From Fusibacter_C sp942493125 (lineage in GTDB: Bacteria > Bacillota > Clostridia > Peptostreptococcales > Acidaminobacteraceae): a DNA stretch of 64,000 bases. This document shows, piece after piece, positions 49,959-59,651 of this stretch. Numbering within the stretch: position 1 is the first letter of the stretch; each line of letters begins with the position of its first letter. The stretch covers positions 248,001 through 312,000 of the forward strand of contig OW818667.1 of assembly GCA_942493125.1 (NCBI GenBank), written 5' to 3'. Made by a program: the position numbers and the translations under genes. The notes under the pieces were generated by a model. The model did no database searches. It saw only the letters and a list, made by a program, of their open reading frames with translations, and was not told the origin of the DNA.

Positions 49959-51189
49959 AAAATGCCTTATGACCATAATACAAATACGTATAGACGCTTT
50001 CTCCAGGAACGAAGTAATCTTCCATCGGACCGCCCTTCTCTACTGAATCAGAGATAAAATCATCGGCTTTTATATATTTAAGACGATTAAGCGCTTCTGT
50101 GATGGTATCAAGTTTAAACCATTTTTTTGAACCATCATCAATTTTCGTATGCTTTGAAAACTTTTCAAACAAAATATAATAAGCGTGTAGAATCATGTCA
50201 GGCTTTGTCAGGGCGTCCACCTTATCGAGTAGAAATTTATCAGGATGATCAAACGCATAATTGCTTGAGCCTGAGATATCTAGTAGCATATCAACCGATG
50301 CCGGTTTCAAAGGCAAATTCTCAAAATCCGCACACAAAAAAAGCACTTTGCATTTGGGTTGACTCCGTTCAATGACTTTTTTCAGCCAAAGAAGCACTTG
50401 GGCGTCGTGGTCCACGGCGATATAGAAATTTGATTCATGGAAATCACCAATAAAATGTCTCATAAAAAAACCATGGCCCGTGCCGAGCTCCAAGATAACA
50501 CTGTTTTTAACCCCAGAGCATGTCGCATGACGTTTTGACCATTCAAGTTCTTTATATATTTTCTTTAAATATTCCGAATCAGTCGTCTTAATGTATTGAT
50601 CAATATAATGTTCAGATTCTCGCTCTATATCGACAAATGCCTTATCAATAGTGTCGCCGTATAAGATGCCATCTTTGATGTTCAGTGAATTGCCACAGTT
50701 ACATGTCAAAGTACCAGTCATCAAATCGCCGTTTTCTATCTTTCCATCCAACAACTGAAATGGTGTATCGCAATTGGTGCAGTGCGAATATTTCAAGCTA
50801 TCCATTGGAACACCCAACGTTCGAACGGATTCATCTGCAACAACGCCAGCATTTACAAGTGTTTTCTCAAGATCGCTTTTGATATGATTGAGTCTCAGCA
50901 GTTCATCTTCAACCGCTTTGAGTTTATTTTCAAAATATGAGTTATATGTTATGCGTTTGTCATAACCAGTAAGTTTGCCGATACGTCTAAATAGCATGAG
51001 TGATTGAACTTCAGCAAGAGTAAAACCTATTGCTTTTAACTGACATATTTCATCAAAGTCGCTTTGACAAGTCGCGTCAAATAGATATTGCGCACCAACT
51101 TTTTCAGGAATGAGCAATTCGAGTGTCATATAATGCCTGATTGTATCAATGCTCGTTTGGTTATGCTTGGAAAATGCACCAATTTTCAT
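49957..51189 (-). CDS. MerR regulator fused to zinc ribbon and SAM methyltransferase
   Basis: A 410-residue three-part protein. Residues 1-~105: MerR winged helix (MKIGAFSKHNQTSIDTIRHY, LKAIGFTLAEVQSLMLF) and dimer helix. Residues about 133-180: Cys pairs CTNC and CNC with NIKDGILYGD, resembling the Trm112/RlmA-type zinc ribbon. Residues about 200-400: class I methyltransferase with VILELGTGHGFFMR (SAM loop), FYIAVDHDAQVL and a DMLLDISGSSNY acidic loop. The ribbon-plus-methyltransferase half recalls enzymes that modify rRNA, tRNA or antibiotics. It overlaps the hydrolase gene by four bases and precedes the MFS gene, which it probably controls. Confidence 0.82.
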   Translation of the reverse strand: MKIGAFSKHNQTSIDTIRHYMTLELLIPEKVGAQYLFDATCQSDFDEICQLKAIGFTLAEVQSLMLFRRIGKLTGYDKRITYNSYFENKLKAVEDELLRLNHIKSDLEKTLVNAGVVADESVRTLGVPMDSLKYSHCTNCDTPFQLLDGKIENGDLMTGTLTCNCGNSLNIKDGILYGDTIDKAFVDIERESEHYIDQYIKTTDSEYLKKIYKELEWSKRHATCSGVKNSVILELGTGHGFFMRHFIGDFHESNFYIAVDHDAQVLLWLKKVIERSQPKCKVLFLCADFENLPLKPASVDMLLDISGSSNYAFDHPDKFLLDKVDALTKPDMILHAYYILFEKFSKHTKIDDGSKKWFKLDTITEALNRLKYIKADDFISDSVEKGGPMEDYFVPGESVYTYLYYGHKAF

Positions 51190-52010
51190 TGTAACCCTCC
51201 CATAAAAGCGATGACAAGTTCAACGATCAGATCCATCTGAGCTTCAGATGCAAGCGTTGCTACATTGTCCCCCTTTTGAAGGCCATAGTTGCCAAATTGA
51301 GAGTGATTGCCGCCTTCAATATCGTAATAGATTGTATCTTGCGGTAGAAATGGCTTCTTTTCATCGATTTTCTCTTTTGTGACGAAGGCGTCTTTTGAGC
51401 CTGAAATCGAAAGCACTTTAAGAGGACTGCCAGACAAGTCATTGCTTTTTCCAGCAGGATAAGAGGCGAATAAGATCAGGGCATCAAATGCATTTGGATT
51501 TTCATAGGCAACGTTAGCTGCCATAGAGCCACCTAATGAATGTCCTCCTATTGCCCATGTATCAGCAATGCCAAGCGTCTGTTTGAGCGCTAACGCCTTG
51601 TCAGCGTCAAATACTGCGAAATTGAAGGGCATTTTTACTATGATGACCGGTATTCCAGCTTCAGCAAGTCGTTGTGCCATAACGGCGTACGCTTCAGGTT
51701 CAACTTTAGCACCTGGATAATACAATAAACCCGGCTTTGATGTGCCGCTGACTGGTGTAAATGAGATATAGTCATCAGTTGCATAGACGGTCACCTTATC
51801 ATTTGTTTGCATTGCAATCAAAGACAACATATCAGGTTCGTAACTGGCCATAAACCATATCCCTCCATATATGAATGCACTTATGACAACTAACAGTAAT
51901 ACAAAGCCAACTGTTTTTCGAAGGCGTTTCGACTTGATTGATTTATGGTCAGGTTTGTTATCGTTACCGATACCGACAACGGCATCGGTACGCATCGTGT
52001 GGTCATTCAT
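51186..52010 (-). CDS. Membrane-anchored alpha/beta hydrolase
   Basis: A 274-residue hydrolase with an N-terminal membrane helix (about 33-53). The catalytic triad can be followed: Ser in WAIGGHSLGGSMAAN (GHSLGG), Asp in SGSKDAFVTKEK, His in IEGGNHSQFGNYG. The oxyanion region LLYYPGAKVEPEAYAVMAQRLAEAG fits the short-chain hydrolases once grouped with dienelactone hydrolase. Acts on the outer membrane face or at the membrane; substrate unknown, inactivation of a drug or ester is possible from the context. Starts 34 bases after helD and overlaps the MerR fusion gene. Confidence 0.83.
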   Translation of the reverse strand: MNDHTMRTDAVVGIGNDNKPDHKSIKSKRLRKTVGFVLLLVVISAFIYGGIWFMASYEPDMLSLIAMQTNDKVTVYATDDYISFTPVSGTSKPGLLYYPGAKVEPEAYAVMAQRLAEAGIPVIIVKMPFNFAVFDADKALALKQTLGIADTWAIGGHSLGGSMAANVAYENPNAFDALILFASYPAGKSNDLSGSPLKVLSISGSKDAFVTKEKIDEKKPFLPQDTIYYDIEGGNHSQFGNYGLQKGDNVATLASEAQMDLIVELVIAFMGGLQ

Positions 52011-52044
52011 AATATATCCCTCATCTCAGGTTTCAAGGTTATTC

Positions 52045-54354
52045 CTATTCACTTACAACATTCAAGGTATCCAAAATTGGTATGGAGCCTGCCATACAAT
52101 AAACATCCAGTTGATGTAACGAACGCGTCATGGCGACATAAAGCAATTTCACATCCAGTGGATGATCGGTATATCGCTCATCAAGCGTCACGATAACGAC
52201 GGCATCAAACTCCAAGCCTTTTGCAAAATAAGATGGTACGAGAATCACGCCAGCACTGTAATGTTCCTCTTTTTCGTCGAGAATTTTGACTGCGTGTCGT
52301 TTGTTTTTGTCGAAAGCTTTTTTGACGACCGTACAAGCATCACGTGTTTTACAGATGATAGCGATAGATTTATACCCTTTCCCTTGAAGTGTATCCACTT
52401 TCTTTTCAAGTTCTTTGAGCAATGTGCTAGGATTCATGAAGGCATTAACTGTTGGTGTATCTCCATGTCTGATGACTGGTTTTGCGTAGATTGTACTCGG
52501 GTCATTTAATTGTGTCAACACTTTATTTGCAAGCGTCATGATCTCAACAGTCGTACGATAACTTTGTTCAAGTGTCATATAACTCGGTTGATCATCAGCG
52601 AAGACCTCCTCCATGACGGATTCCCAGCTCGTTGTGCCTCTATACGCGTGAATGCCCTGTGAGAGATCGCCAAGAAGTGTCAAACGCGGTGTTTTTAGAA
52701 CATGCTTGAGGATGAAAAATTGGAATGTACTAAAATCTTGCGCTTCATCGATGACAAGTGTTGTAATCTCCACGGGTTCATCAAATCCATGTAATCTATG
52801 TTTGATATAGAGTAGCGCGGATAGATCTTCAAGTTCAAATTTGTTGATGGTTTGTAGAGATTTTGCGAGTGTCGTATGATATTGAATTTGACCATCGTTC
52901 AAAATATGACCAAATGTCGTTTTCATCTGCTCAGGATTTGACATCAAATCGTGGTAAGCAGATAGGAAATCGAGTTTTGGGAACAAATCCATGTATTTTT
53001 TGACAGCAAATTTGTTCTCGACTTTCATTTCCTCGATTTTGCGGTCTCTTGCGTCCATAAGTGCGACGACGCGCTGCCGTCTCTCATCTCCAGGTTCTTC
53101 TTTACGAAGGATTTGATCGATTTTATCGTCATATCGACTTTCGATGACGGAAGCGCCGTCTTTATAGACTTGCTTTAATCTAGCGGTTAAGATCTTCTTA
53201 ATCTCATGGACGCGTTTGTGAAGCGCCAAATACTGATAGTTCTCGAGAAATAGCGAACGTATTTCGCCACGCGTCGCCAGGACTTTGCCTTGAAAAGTGA
53301 AGTGTTCAGAAGGTGTAAAATGTTTTTCTATATTAGCCATGTAGGCTTCGATGCCGTCTTTAAACGCTAGTGATCCCTTAAAGGCGGTATGCCAAAGCAT
53401 CATGGCTTCGCTTTCGTTGTTTTGCAGACTTGCGCCATTTGCATGTATCAAGTCCATCAATTTTTGATTTCTGTCTACGAGATTGATTTTTTTACCGATG
53501 AGTTCGGACATGAAATCGATAAATGTCGTCTGTTTGACCTTTTCTACGCCAAGTTCAGGGAGGACTTCAGAGATATAATTGATAAACAAGCGATTGGGCG
53601 CGAGAATCATAAACGTTTCCGGATTAAATGTCTTCTCATACGTATAGATAAAATAGGCGATTCTATGGAGGGCGATCGTCGTCTTACCACTGCCTGCCAC
53701 ACCTTGAACGATCAAAGGTCGCCTCATATTTGCACGGATGACTCTGTTTTGTTCAGCTTGAATGGTTGAAGCGATGTCTTTAAGTCTTTTATCGGCACTG
53801 GCTTCGAGTGAGGCCTGTAAAAATGCATCGTTTGTCGTTATATCTACGTCAATGAAATCAGTTATTTGTGCATTTTCAATGGTAATTTGCCTTTTTAGTA
53901 AAAGTTCTCCCACATAGACGTCGCCTTCTGATTCGTAAGTATTCTCTCCAAGTCGGCCTTCATAATATAGATTGGCAACCGGTGCGCGCCAGTCGACGAC
54001 GAGCGGCGTAAATTCACCCTCGCGAAGGAGTGACGTTTTGCCGATGTAGAAGCGTTCGCGTTTATCACTCCCTTTTGCAACGAAATCAATGCGTGCAAAA
54101 TAGGGTTTCTTTTGGGCGCGAATGAGATTGTCATAATTTTTATCCGCTATCTGCACAAATTGCGTATTGATCATCACGTTGATATAGTTTGCTGAACTCT
54201 CTTGAACGTCCATGTCGCTCATGGCGTCCTTGATGTTGTCGCTATAATGCCTGCGATAGTTCTCAACCGCAGTTATCGTGTGTTCGATATGCAGACTTGT
54301 TTCCTCAAGCCTTTTAACTTCAGTTTCATAGTCCGGATGTTTTTTGATCTTCAT
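52045..54354 (-). CDS. helD: HelD-type UvrD-like helicase (RNA polymerase recycling factor)
   Basis: A 769-residue superfamily 1 helicase relative. The N-terminal coiled coil (about 1-60), the TSLLREGEFTPLVVDWRAPVANLYY segment, Walker A IVQGVAGSGKTTIALHRIAY (about 213-232), VIDEAQDFSTFQFFIL (Walker B), GDLSQGIHAYRG and the C-terminal VYVAMTRSLHQL-type motif (LLYVAMTRSLH) identify HelD rather than UvrD. HelD pries stalled RNA polymerase off DNA; in actinobacteria a relative gives rifampicin resistance. GGAGG five bases before ATG; promoter TTGACA/TATAAT just upstream. The two following genes are close enough to share its transcript. Confidence 0.9.
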   Translation of the reverse strand: MKIKKHPDYETEVKRLEETSLHIEHTITAVENYRRHYSDNIKDAMSDMDVQESSANYINVMINTQFVQIADKNYDNLIRAQKKPYFARIDFVAKGSDKRERFYIGKTSLLREGEFTPLVVDWRAPVANLYYEGRLGENTYESEGDVYVGELLLKRQITIENAQITDFIDVDITTNDAFLQASLEASADKRLKDIASTIQAEQNRVIRANMRRPLIVQGVAGSGKTTIALHRIAYFIYTYEKTFNPETFMILAPNRLFINYISEVLPELGVEKVKQTTFIDFMSELIGKKINLVDRNQKLMDLIHANGASLQNNESEAMMLWHTAFKGSLAFKDGIEAYMANIEKHFTPSEHFTFQGKVLATRGEIRSLFLENYQYLALHKRVHEIKKILTARLKQVYKDGASVIESRYDDKIDQILRKEEPGDERRQRVVALMDARDRKIEEMKVENKFAVKKYMDLFPKLDFLSAYHDLMSNPEQMKTTFGHILNDGQIQYHTTLAKSLQTINKFELEDLSALLYIKHRLHGFDEPVEITTLVIDEAQDFSTFQFFILKHVLKTPRLTLLGDLSQGIHAYRGTTSWESVMEEVFADDQPSYMTLEQSYRTTVEIMTLANKVLTQLNDPSTIYAKPVIRHGDTPTVNAFMNPSTLLKELEKKVDTLQGKGYKSIAIICKTRDACTVVKKAFDKNKRHAVKILDEKEEHYSAGVILVPSYFAKGLEFDAVVIVTLDERYTDHPLDVKLLYVAMTRSLHQLDVYCMAGSIPILDTLNVVSE

Positions 54355-54432
54355 GATGGCCTCCACAAAAGAATAAGGATAGTCTTTATCGTGTCGACAA
54401 AACTATCCATAGGCTAAAAACAGAACTTTACT

Positions 54433-54461
54433 ATTATAGTGAACTCTTAGTGGAATGTCAA
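54433..54461 (-). promoter_or_regulatory. Consensus promoter of helD
   Basis: Minus strand TTGACA (54456-54461), 17-bp spacer, TATAAT (54433-54438): both boxes perfect. The -35 box lies inside the last codons of the upstream ppx gene. Confidence 0.85.
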
Positions 54462-55958
54462 TGAAAAGCCGAACTGTTTTGCAAAGCGATCTGCATATCT
54501 TGAAGCCGATGTGCGTTCTAGTTCCACAGATTCGTCAGAAATCAGTTGAATCGTTACACGATTCTTGAGCATTTTTATTTTGATATCTATAACTGAGCTG
54601 CGTTCTGCGCGATCAAGCTGTTCTGCGATATTGAGGAGGACGACGAGTTTGCCTAGTCTTGATACTTCCGCCTTGCTGAGGATGCCTTCGTACTCCGTCA
54701 TACGGCCTCTGATGCTTTCTTCCCTATGACTACCTACGAGATACGCGACAGACAGTCTTTCAGCGTTTGTTAGGCCGTCCAACCTGCCGTTTAAGATGAG
54801 GTAAAAGCCATGAACATGGTGATCATAATACTCGATATGAATGCCTACGTCATGGAGCGTCGCAGCGGCACTGATGATCTTGCGATCATTTTCTTGAAGG
54901 TCGCCAAGTTTCATGAAAGCATCAAACATTTTCAATGAGAGCATTTTGACATGTTCCGCATGGACTTCATTAACATCAAATCGCCTAAGCATATTTTCTT
55001 TACTACTTAGAAGGACGTCGGGCACGATAATGGGTTTGCCAATAGATGTGAAATATTTTTCAAAGAAATAGCCATCGCGAAGCCCGTTCGCACTGATGCG
55101 AATTTCTGGAGTATCCAGTCGATCGAATAGACATTTAAACGGCAAGATGCCTAAAGTGATGATGTCAGCACGTTTCTTACTGATGCCACTGATTTTATCG
55201 AGGTCTTTTTCTTCCGTGTCAAAAATCATGGTGCAGATACGGTCGACTTCTGATTCATGCATGCGGTAATTGTGCATATTTTCGATGGGATAGCCATTTA
55301 AATCGCGATCGATTCGGCCAAGTGTACGTACGACGCCACCCAAACCGATGATGGGCTTACCCTTCAGTGCTTTTAGCCAAGGCAATTTATCATAATAACT
55401 TTCGATATATTTTTTCGCAGCATCTACCCGCTTTTTCTTTGCTTTAATGCCACTAAAGCGTTCTGTTAGTGTGACGGAGCCAATGGGCAAGCTCACTGCT
55501 TCCATGAGCTCACGCCCCTTCATCCAGATAAGCTCCGTGCTGCCACCGCCAATATCGAGTATCAATGCGTCATCAATGGTCATCGAATTGACGACACCGA
55601 GATAATCATAGTACGCTTCTTGATGACCTGATAAAACGGTAAAATCAAAACCCGTTTCTTCCTTGACGCGTTTTAAAAACGCCTTTTTATTTTTTGATAA
55701 TCTGACTGCAGCAGTTGCCAATGCATAGACTTCCGGTGTTTCAGTGACTTCGATGAGCTTTTTAAAATAAAGGAGCGCATGAATCGTGCGCTCAATCGGA
55801 ATCTCTTTTAAAGTCATCTCATCGCCCATGCCTTCGCTGAGCCTAACCATTTCACTCGCTTGCTCGTAGATACTATAACCACCTCGCGCATTGATACCGA
55901 GGATATTCATACGAATTGAGTTGGAGCCTAAATCGATAATCGCAATGGATCTTATCAA
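54447..55958 (-). CDS. ppx: Exopolyphosphatase / pppGpp phosphatase with HD domain
   Basis: A 503-residue Ppx/GppA enzyme removing terminal phosphate from polyphosphate or pppGpp. The ASKHA fold is intact: IIDLGSNSIRMNILG (phosphate 1 loop), ATAAVRLSKNK, catalytic Glu in VLSGHQEAYYDYLGV, and phosphate 2 loop LILDIGGGSTELIW. The C-terminal half (about 310-503) is HD-like, with TLHDVGIHIEYYDHHVHG. The start is TTG at 55958 (second base pair overlap region with the ppk stop is only 4 bases away), so it is coupled to ppk. Confidence 0.9.
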   Translation of the reverse strand: MIRSIAIIDLGSNSIRMNILGINARGGYSIYEQASEMVRLSEGMGDEMTLKEIPIERTIHALLYFKKLIEVTETPEVYALATAAVRLSKNKKAFLKRVKEETGFDFTVLSGHQEAYYDYLGVVNSMTIDDALILDIGGGSTELIWMKGRELMEAVSLPIGSVTLTERFSGIKAKKKRVDAAKKYIESYYDKLPWLKALKGKPIIGLGGVVRTLGRIDRDLNGYPIENMHNYRMHESEVDRICTMIFDTEEKDLDKISGISKKRADIITLGILPFKCLFDRLDTPEIRISANGLRDGYFFEKYFTSIGKPIIVPDVLLSSKENMLRRFDVNEVHAEHVKMLSLKMFDAFMKLGDLQENDRKIISAAATLHDVGIHIEYYDHHVHGFYLILNGRLDGLTNAERLSVAYLVGSHREESIRGRMTEYEGILSKAEVSRLGKLVVLLNIAEQLDRAERSSVIDIKIKMLKNRVTIQLISDESVELERTSASRYADRFAKQFGFSLTFH

Positions 55959-55962
55959 ATGA

Positions 55963-58035
55963 TCACTTTCTTTCTAAAATAGATTTGAGTTTGTCATTAA
56001 ATTCTTTATTCGTCGTATAATCCATAGTTTTGAGTATTTCTTGCGCTTTGATCGGCTTCATGAGTGCATTGCTTTCTCTGTCAATTTTGCGCGTATAATT
56101 CCCGTCTTCACTAAGCGTCCAAGACTTTTGATTGTCGGCGAGATAAAGTTTCAATGTAAGTTTTATACGCGTTGCAATTTCGGGTTCTTCAATGGGAAAC
56201 AGCAGCTCGACACGACGGCTGAGGTTGCGCGTCATCCAGTCCGCACTCGATAAATAGATTTCGGAATTTCTGTGATTCTCAAAATAGTATATGCGGCTGT
56301 GCTCAAGAAACTCACCGACAATACTACAAACTTCAATGTTGTCACTCATACCCGGTACACCCGGCTGAAGCGAACAGATGCCACGAATGATGAGTTGTAT
56401 TTTTACGCCTGCTTGAGACGCTTCATAGAGCTTTTCAATGATTTCAATATCAACCAAAGCGTTCATCTTAGCGATGATACGCCCTGTGTGGCCAGCTTTT
56501 GCATGACGTATTTCTCGATCGATGAGATCGTTGAGTTTTTGCCTTAACGTGAAAGGTGCAACGCTCATGACACTTGTATTGACCGAAGTCACAAACCCGG
56601 AAACCATATTGAAAAAGATCGAGGCATCCGCGCCAAAGCTTTCACGCGCCGTGATGATGCTCATGTCGGTGTATACTTTAGCGGTTTGATCGTTATAATT
56701 GCCTGTACTTAGGTGAATATAACGCTTAATTTTATTTTTCTCTCGTCTGACGACAAGGGTTATTTTTGAGTGTGTTTTAAGACCGTAAATACCGTAGATG
56801 ACGTGTACACCGCGTTGCTCAAGCTTCTTTGCCCAGTTGATGTTGTTTTCTTCATCAAATCGTGCGCGAAGTTCAACGAGTACAGTTACTTGCTTCCCCT
56901 TTTCTGCGGCTTCCGATAACGCTTTGACAATCTGAGAGTCGCCACTCACTCTATAAAGCGTCTGCTTGATGGCTAAAACTTGTGGGTCTTTGCTCGCCTG
57001 TCTGATAAAATCGACAACGGTGTCGAAGGTCTCGTAAGGCGTATGGACAAAGATATCCCCTTCTTTGATGGTCTTAAAGATATTTTTTTTATCTATCACT
57101 GGGACGCGCTTTGGCTTGTAAACTGGCCGACTTAGTTCAGGATGATCCTTTGGTGCTTTCAATTTGAATAAAAAAGTCAAATCGAGTATGCCGTCGATGC
57201 GATTCACTTGTTGGGATTCCAAAAGCAGTGAATCTTGAAGGATCTTCGCAAGCCACATATCCTCTGAATGCACCATCTCAAGTCTAACGGTTTCACCCCA
57301 TTTTCTGAGCTTGACAGCTTCTTCTATGACCATGAGGAGGTCTTCTGCTTCATCTTCAACGATATTTAAGTCGCCATTTCGCGTTGCTCTAAATTGGCAA
57401 GTAGACAAAACTTGATGGCCTAAAAAAAGTTTGTCGATAAAAGTCTCTATTATGTCTTCAAGGAGAACATAACTCACTTTTGAATGTGAATCCTCTACTT
57501 TAATCAAGCGATCGAGCATGCTCGGCACTTGAACCAGCGCAAGTTTTGGGTCAAGCCCTATTAGAAGTTTGACGCCAATATACAAGTTTTTATTGGAAAT
57601 AAGTGGAAAACGTCTTGAAAAGTCGACAGCCATAGGCGTCAACACTGGAAATATCTCAAGGTTGAACTTGTGTTCAAGCTGTTCGATGATATCCGGTGTA
57701 AATTCATTCCTTCTCAAGATTTTAATCCCAGCATCACGAAGCTCCACCAATAATTTTGCGGTCATATCGTACTGCAAGTGAACAAGTTCATTGACGCGTG
57801 TATTGATCAATGTCAATTTTTCACGAGGCGTCAATCCAGATGGATCAATATCTTCATATCCTGAACTCATTTGGTTTTTTAATGCTGCAACGCGGACCAT
57901 AAAAAATTCATCAAGGTTATTCGAAAATATGGCACTGAACTTTAAGCGTTCAAGTAGCGGCGTTGTTGTGTCTTCCATTTCCATCAGTACTCTTCTATTA
58001 AATTCCAGCCAGCTTAACTCGCGATTCAGTAACAT
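55963..58035 (-). CDS. ppk1: Polyphosphate kinase 1
   Basis: A 690-residue enzyme that makes inorganic polyphosphate from ATP, reversibly. N-terminal LLNRELSWLEFNRRVLMEMED and SNNLDEFFMVR are hallmark blocks; the phospho-His is in KRYIHLSTGNYNDQTAKVY (about 418-436), and LVELRARFDEENNINWAKKLE with IRGICSLQPGVPG complete the phospholipase-D-like catalytic halves. Length is standard. It lies between two Ppx/GppA genes, overlapping the upstream one by one base (TAATG). Confidence 0.95.
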   Translation of the reverse strand: MLLNRELSWLEFNRRVLMEMEDTTTPLLERLKFSAIFSNNLDEFFMVRVAALKNQMSSGYEDIDPSGLTPREKLTLINTRVNELVHLQYDMTAKLLVELRDAGIKILRRNEFTPDIIEQLEHKFNLEIFPVLTPMAVDFSRRFPLISNKNLYIGVKLLIGLDPKLALVQVPSMLDRLIKVEDSHSKVSYVLLEDIIETFIDKLFLGHQVLSTCQFRATRNGDLNIVEDEAEDLLMVIEEAVKLRKWGETVRLEMVHSEDMWLAKILQDSLLLESQQVNRIDGILDLTFLFKLKAPKDHPELSRPVYKPKRVPVIDKKNIFKTIKEGDIFVHTPYETFDTVVDFIRQASKDPQVLAIKQTLYRVSGDSQIVKALSEAAEKGKQVTVLVELRARFDEENNINWAKKLEQRGVHVIYGIYGLKTHSKITLVVRREKNKIKRYIHLSTGNYNDQTAKVYTDMSIITARESFGADASIFFNMVSGFVTSVNTSVMSVAPFTLRQKLNDLIDREIRHAKAGHTGRIIAKMNALVDIEIIEKLYEASQAGVKIQLIIRGICSLQPGVPGMSDNIEVCSIVGEFLEHSRIYYFENHRNSEIYLSSADWMTRNLSRRVELLFPIEEPEIATRIKLTLKLYLADNQKSWTLSEDGNYTRKIDRESNALMKPIKAQEILKTMDYTTNKEFNDKLKSILERK

Positions 58036-59546
58036 TAGTCCACGTCCTTTAATTCTGGGATGATGCCAAATGTATTGGCGAAGTTGTCGATCGTAAATTC
58101 AAAGCTCCACTCTTCCAAAACAGTGGCTTCACTGCGTTTCACATGGATGAGAAAGCTGTAATCGTTGATCTCGGTATCGATGATTTCTATACGTTGATTT
58201 TTGCTCTTATCAAGTGCATCGACAATTGATAAGATAGAAGCTAGTTTAAAGATTCGAACTTGATCTTCACTGTGTATGCCTGGTATGTTTGCCTCATACA
58301 TCTTTTGTTCCGAGCTAGAAATAAGCCTGCAGATATGCGCAATCAAAAGAGACTCTTCATGTTTGACACCGAAGATATCCAAATTGCTTATTTTTTCAAA
58401 TGACGTAATTAAGTAATCTTTCATGCGCGTAAATTTTCCGATTTCGTGTAAAATCGCCGCTAAACGAAGCAAGAGTTCATCTCGATCGTGGAATTGATAT
58501 GTTTCACGTAGTGATTTGAAGAGCAACAATGAATTATGTTCCATATATTTGACATGGGCATCACTGCTTTTATACCGTTTACTGATTTCATATGCCAATG
58601 TGAAAACGTCATTGTTGAAGAATTTGTATTTCGTGAGCTGATAAGCTTTTTCGATTGATTCCGCCAAGATGCCGTCTCTAAGTGAAACATTGGGCACTTG
58701 GATTGTCTCAGCATCAACGAGCTCGGTAAATACATCGTACACGATAATCGTTGCTAAAAACTCATACCAGTTGATGCCGCTACCTTCAATTTGCCTTCTC
58801 AGTTCATAGTCGCTCGACATAGCTTTGGTCGCAAACGCTTTAAATTCAGACATGGGGATTTCGTCTCTCGTTCCGAAGAGAACTTCTTTGATTTGCTTGG
58901 CATCACCGCCAATTGCAATAAAATGATTGAGCGTTTTGGCTTCAATATTTGGCCAAATGTGCGATGTCCTCGTCACGACCAGTTCGCGAAGCACACGTGG
59001 ATAATTGACCGTGCGCCCTTCAAGCTCAATCAATATATATTTGAGACTTTTGATACCAAGTTTAATTTCATCGTTTTTAATCATTTTGTTTTGATTGTAG
59101 ATACTGATATCGCAGCTCCCAGAGTTGACCTCTACTAGGAGAGCCCCTTTTCGGACTTCTTGATAGTTGGGCATCTTATCGCGAATCGATTTGTAGGTCA
59201 AAAATTTTTCGATGGTATCTTCTACAACTTCTACTTCTATGCCCGTTTTCATCCTGATGATTTCAACGATGTTTTTAGAGTTTTCAGCCTCTCTAAGTGC
59301 ACTGGTAGCAACGGCTTTATAGTTGTGGACGCCATAACTTTCCATCGTGTGTTTAAAGTAATTGAGCGTATCAATCGCTTCTCTAACTGTTTCAAGTTGA
59401 ATTGTGTTAGACAAAAAAACCTCATCACCAAGTGGAATTGAGACAGAAATATCCTCCAAAACCTCGATTTCGCCACTACTGACTTGTACGACTTTCAACT
59501 TTATGGCATTTGATCCTAAATCGATTGCTGCAAATAAATGGTCCAT
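58035..59546 (-). CDS. Ppx/GppA-like protein with degenerate phosphate loop
   Basis: A 503-residue paralogue of the other ppx gene, same ASKHA plus HD-like layout (HD part with AAILHEIGKFTRMKDY). The first loop AAIDLGSNAIKLKVV is normal and a Glu aligns with the catalytic one (VVEDTIEKFLTYKSI). The second phosphate loop, GGGSTE in active enzymes, reads VEVNSGSCDISIY. It may therefore be a weak enzyme or a regulatory partner of the kinase and the active phosphatase. First gene of the three-gene operon. Confidence 0.83.
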   Translation of the reverse strand: MDHLFAAIDLGSNAIKLKVVQVSSGEIEVLEDISVSIPLGDEVFLSNTIQLETVREAIDTLNYFKHTMESYGVHNYKAVATSALREAENSKNIVEIIRMKTGIEVEVVEDTIEKFLTYKSIRDKMPNYQEVRKGALLVEVNSGSCDISIYNQNKMIKNDEIKLGIKSLKYILIELEGRTVNYPRVLRELVVTRTSHIWPNIEAKTLNHFIAIGGDAKQIKEVLFGTRDEIPMSEFKAFATKAMSSDYELRRQIEGSGINWYEFLATIIVYDVFTELVDAETIQVPNVSLRDGILAESIEKAYQLTKYKFFNNDVFTLAYEISKRYKSSDAHVKYMEHNSLLLFKSLRETYQFHDRDELLLRLAAILHEIGKFTRMKDYLITSFEKISNLDIFGVKHEESLLIAHICRLISSSEQKMYEANIPGIHSEDQVRIFKLASILSIVDALDKSKNQRIEIIDTEINDYSFLIHVKRSEATVLEEWSFEFTIDNFANTFGIIPELKDVD

Positions 59547-59582
59547 GTCGATTTCCTTTCATAGGTTAACTTTTACGGTGAC

Positions 59583-59651
59583 TATTCTGCATTCTATTCT
59601 AAATTCTATTCTACATTCTGTTCTAAATTCTATTCTACGTTCTATTCTACA
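59583..59651. repeat. ATTCTATTCTA tandem repeat
   Basis: About nine imperfect TTCTA/TTCTG pentamer pairs in 69 bases, reaching into the last codons of the zinc-protein gene. A shorter patch (TTCTATTCTT) occurs at 61871-61880. Confidence 0.8.
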
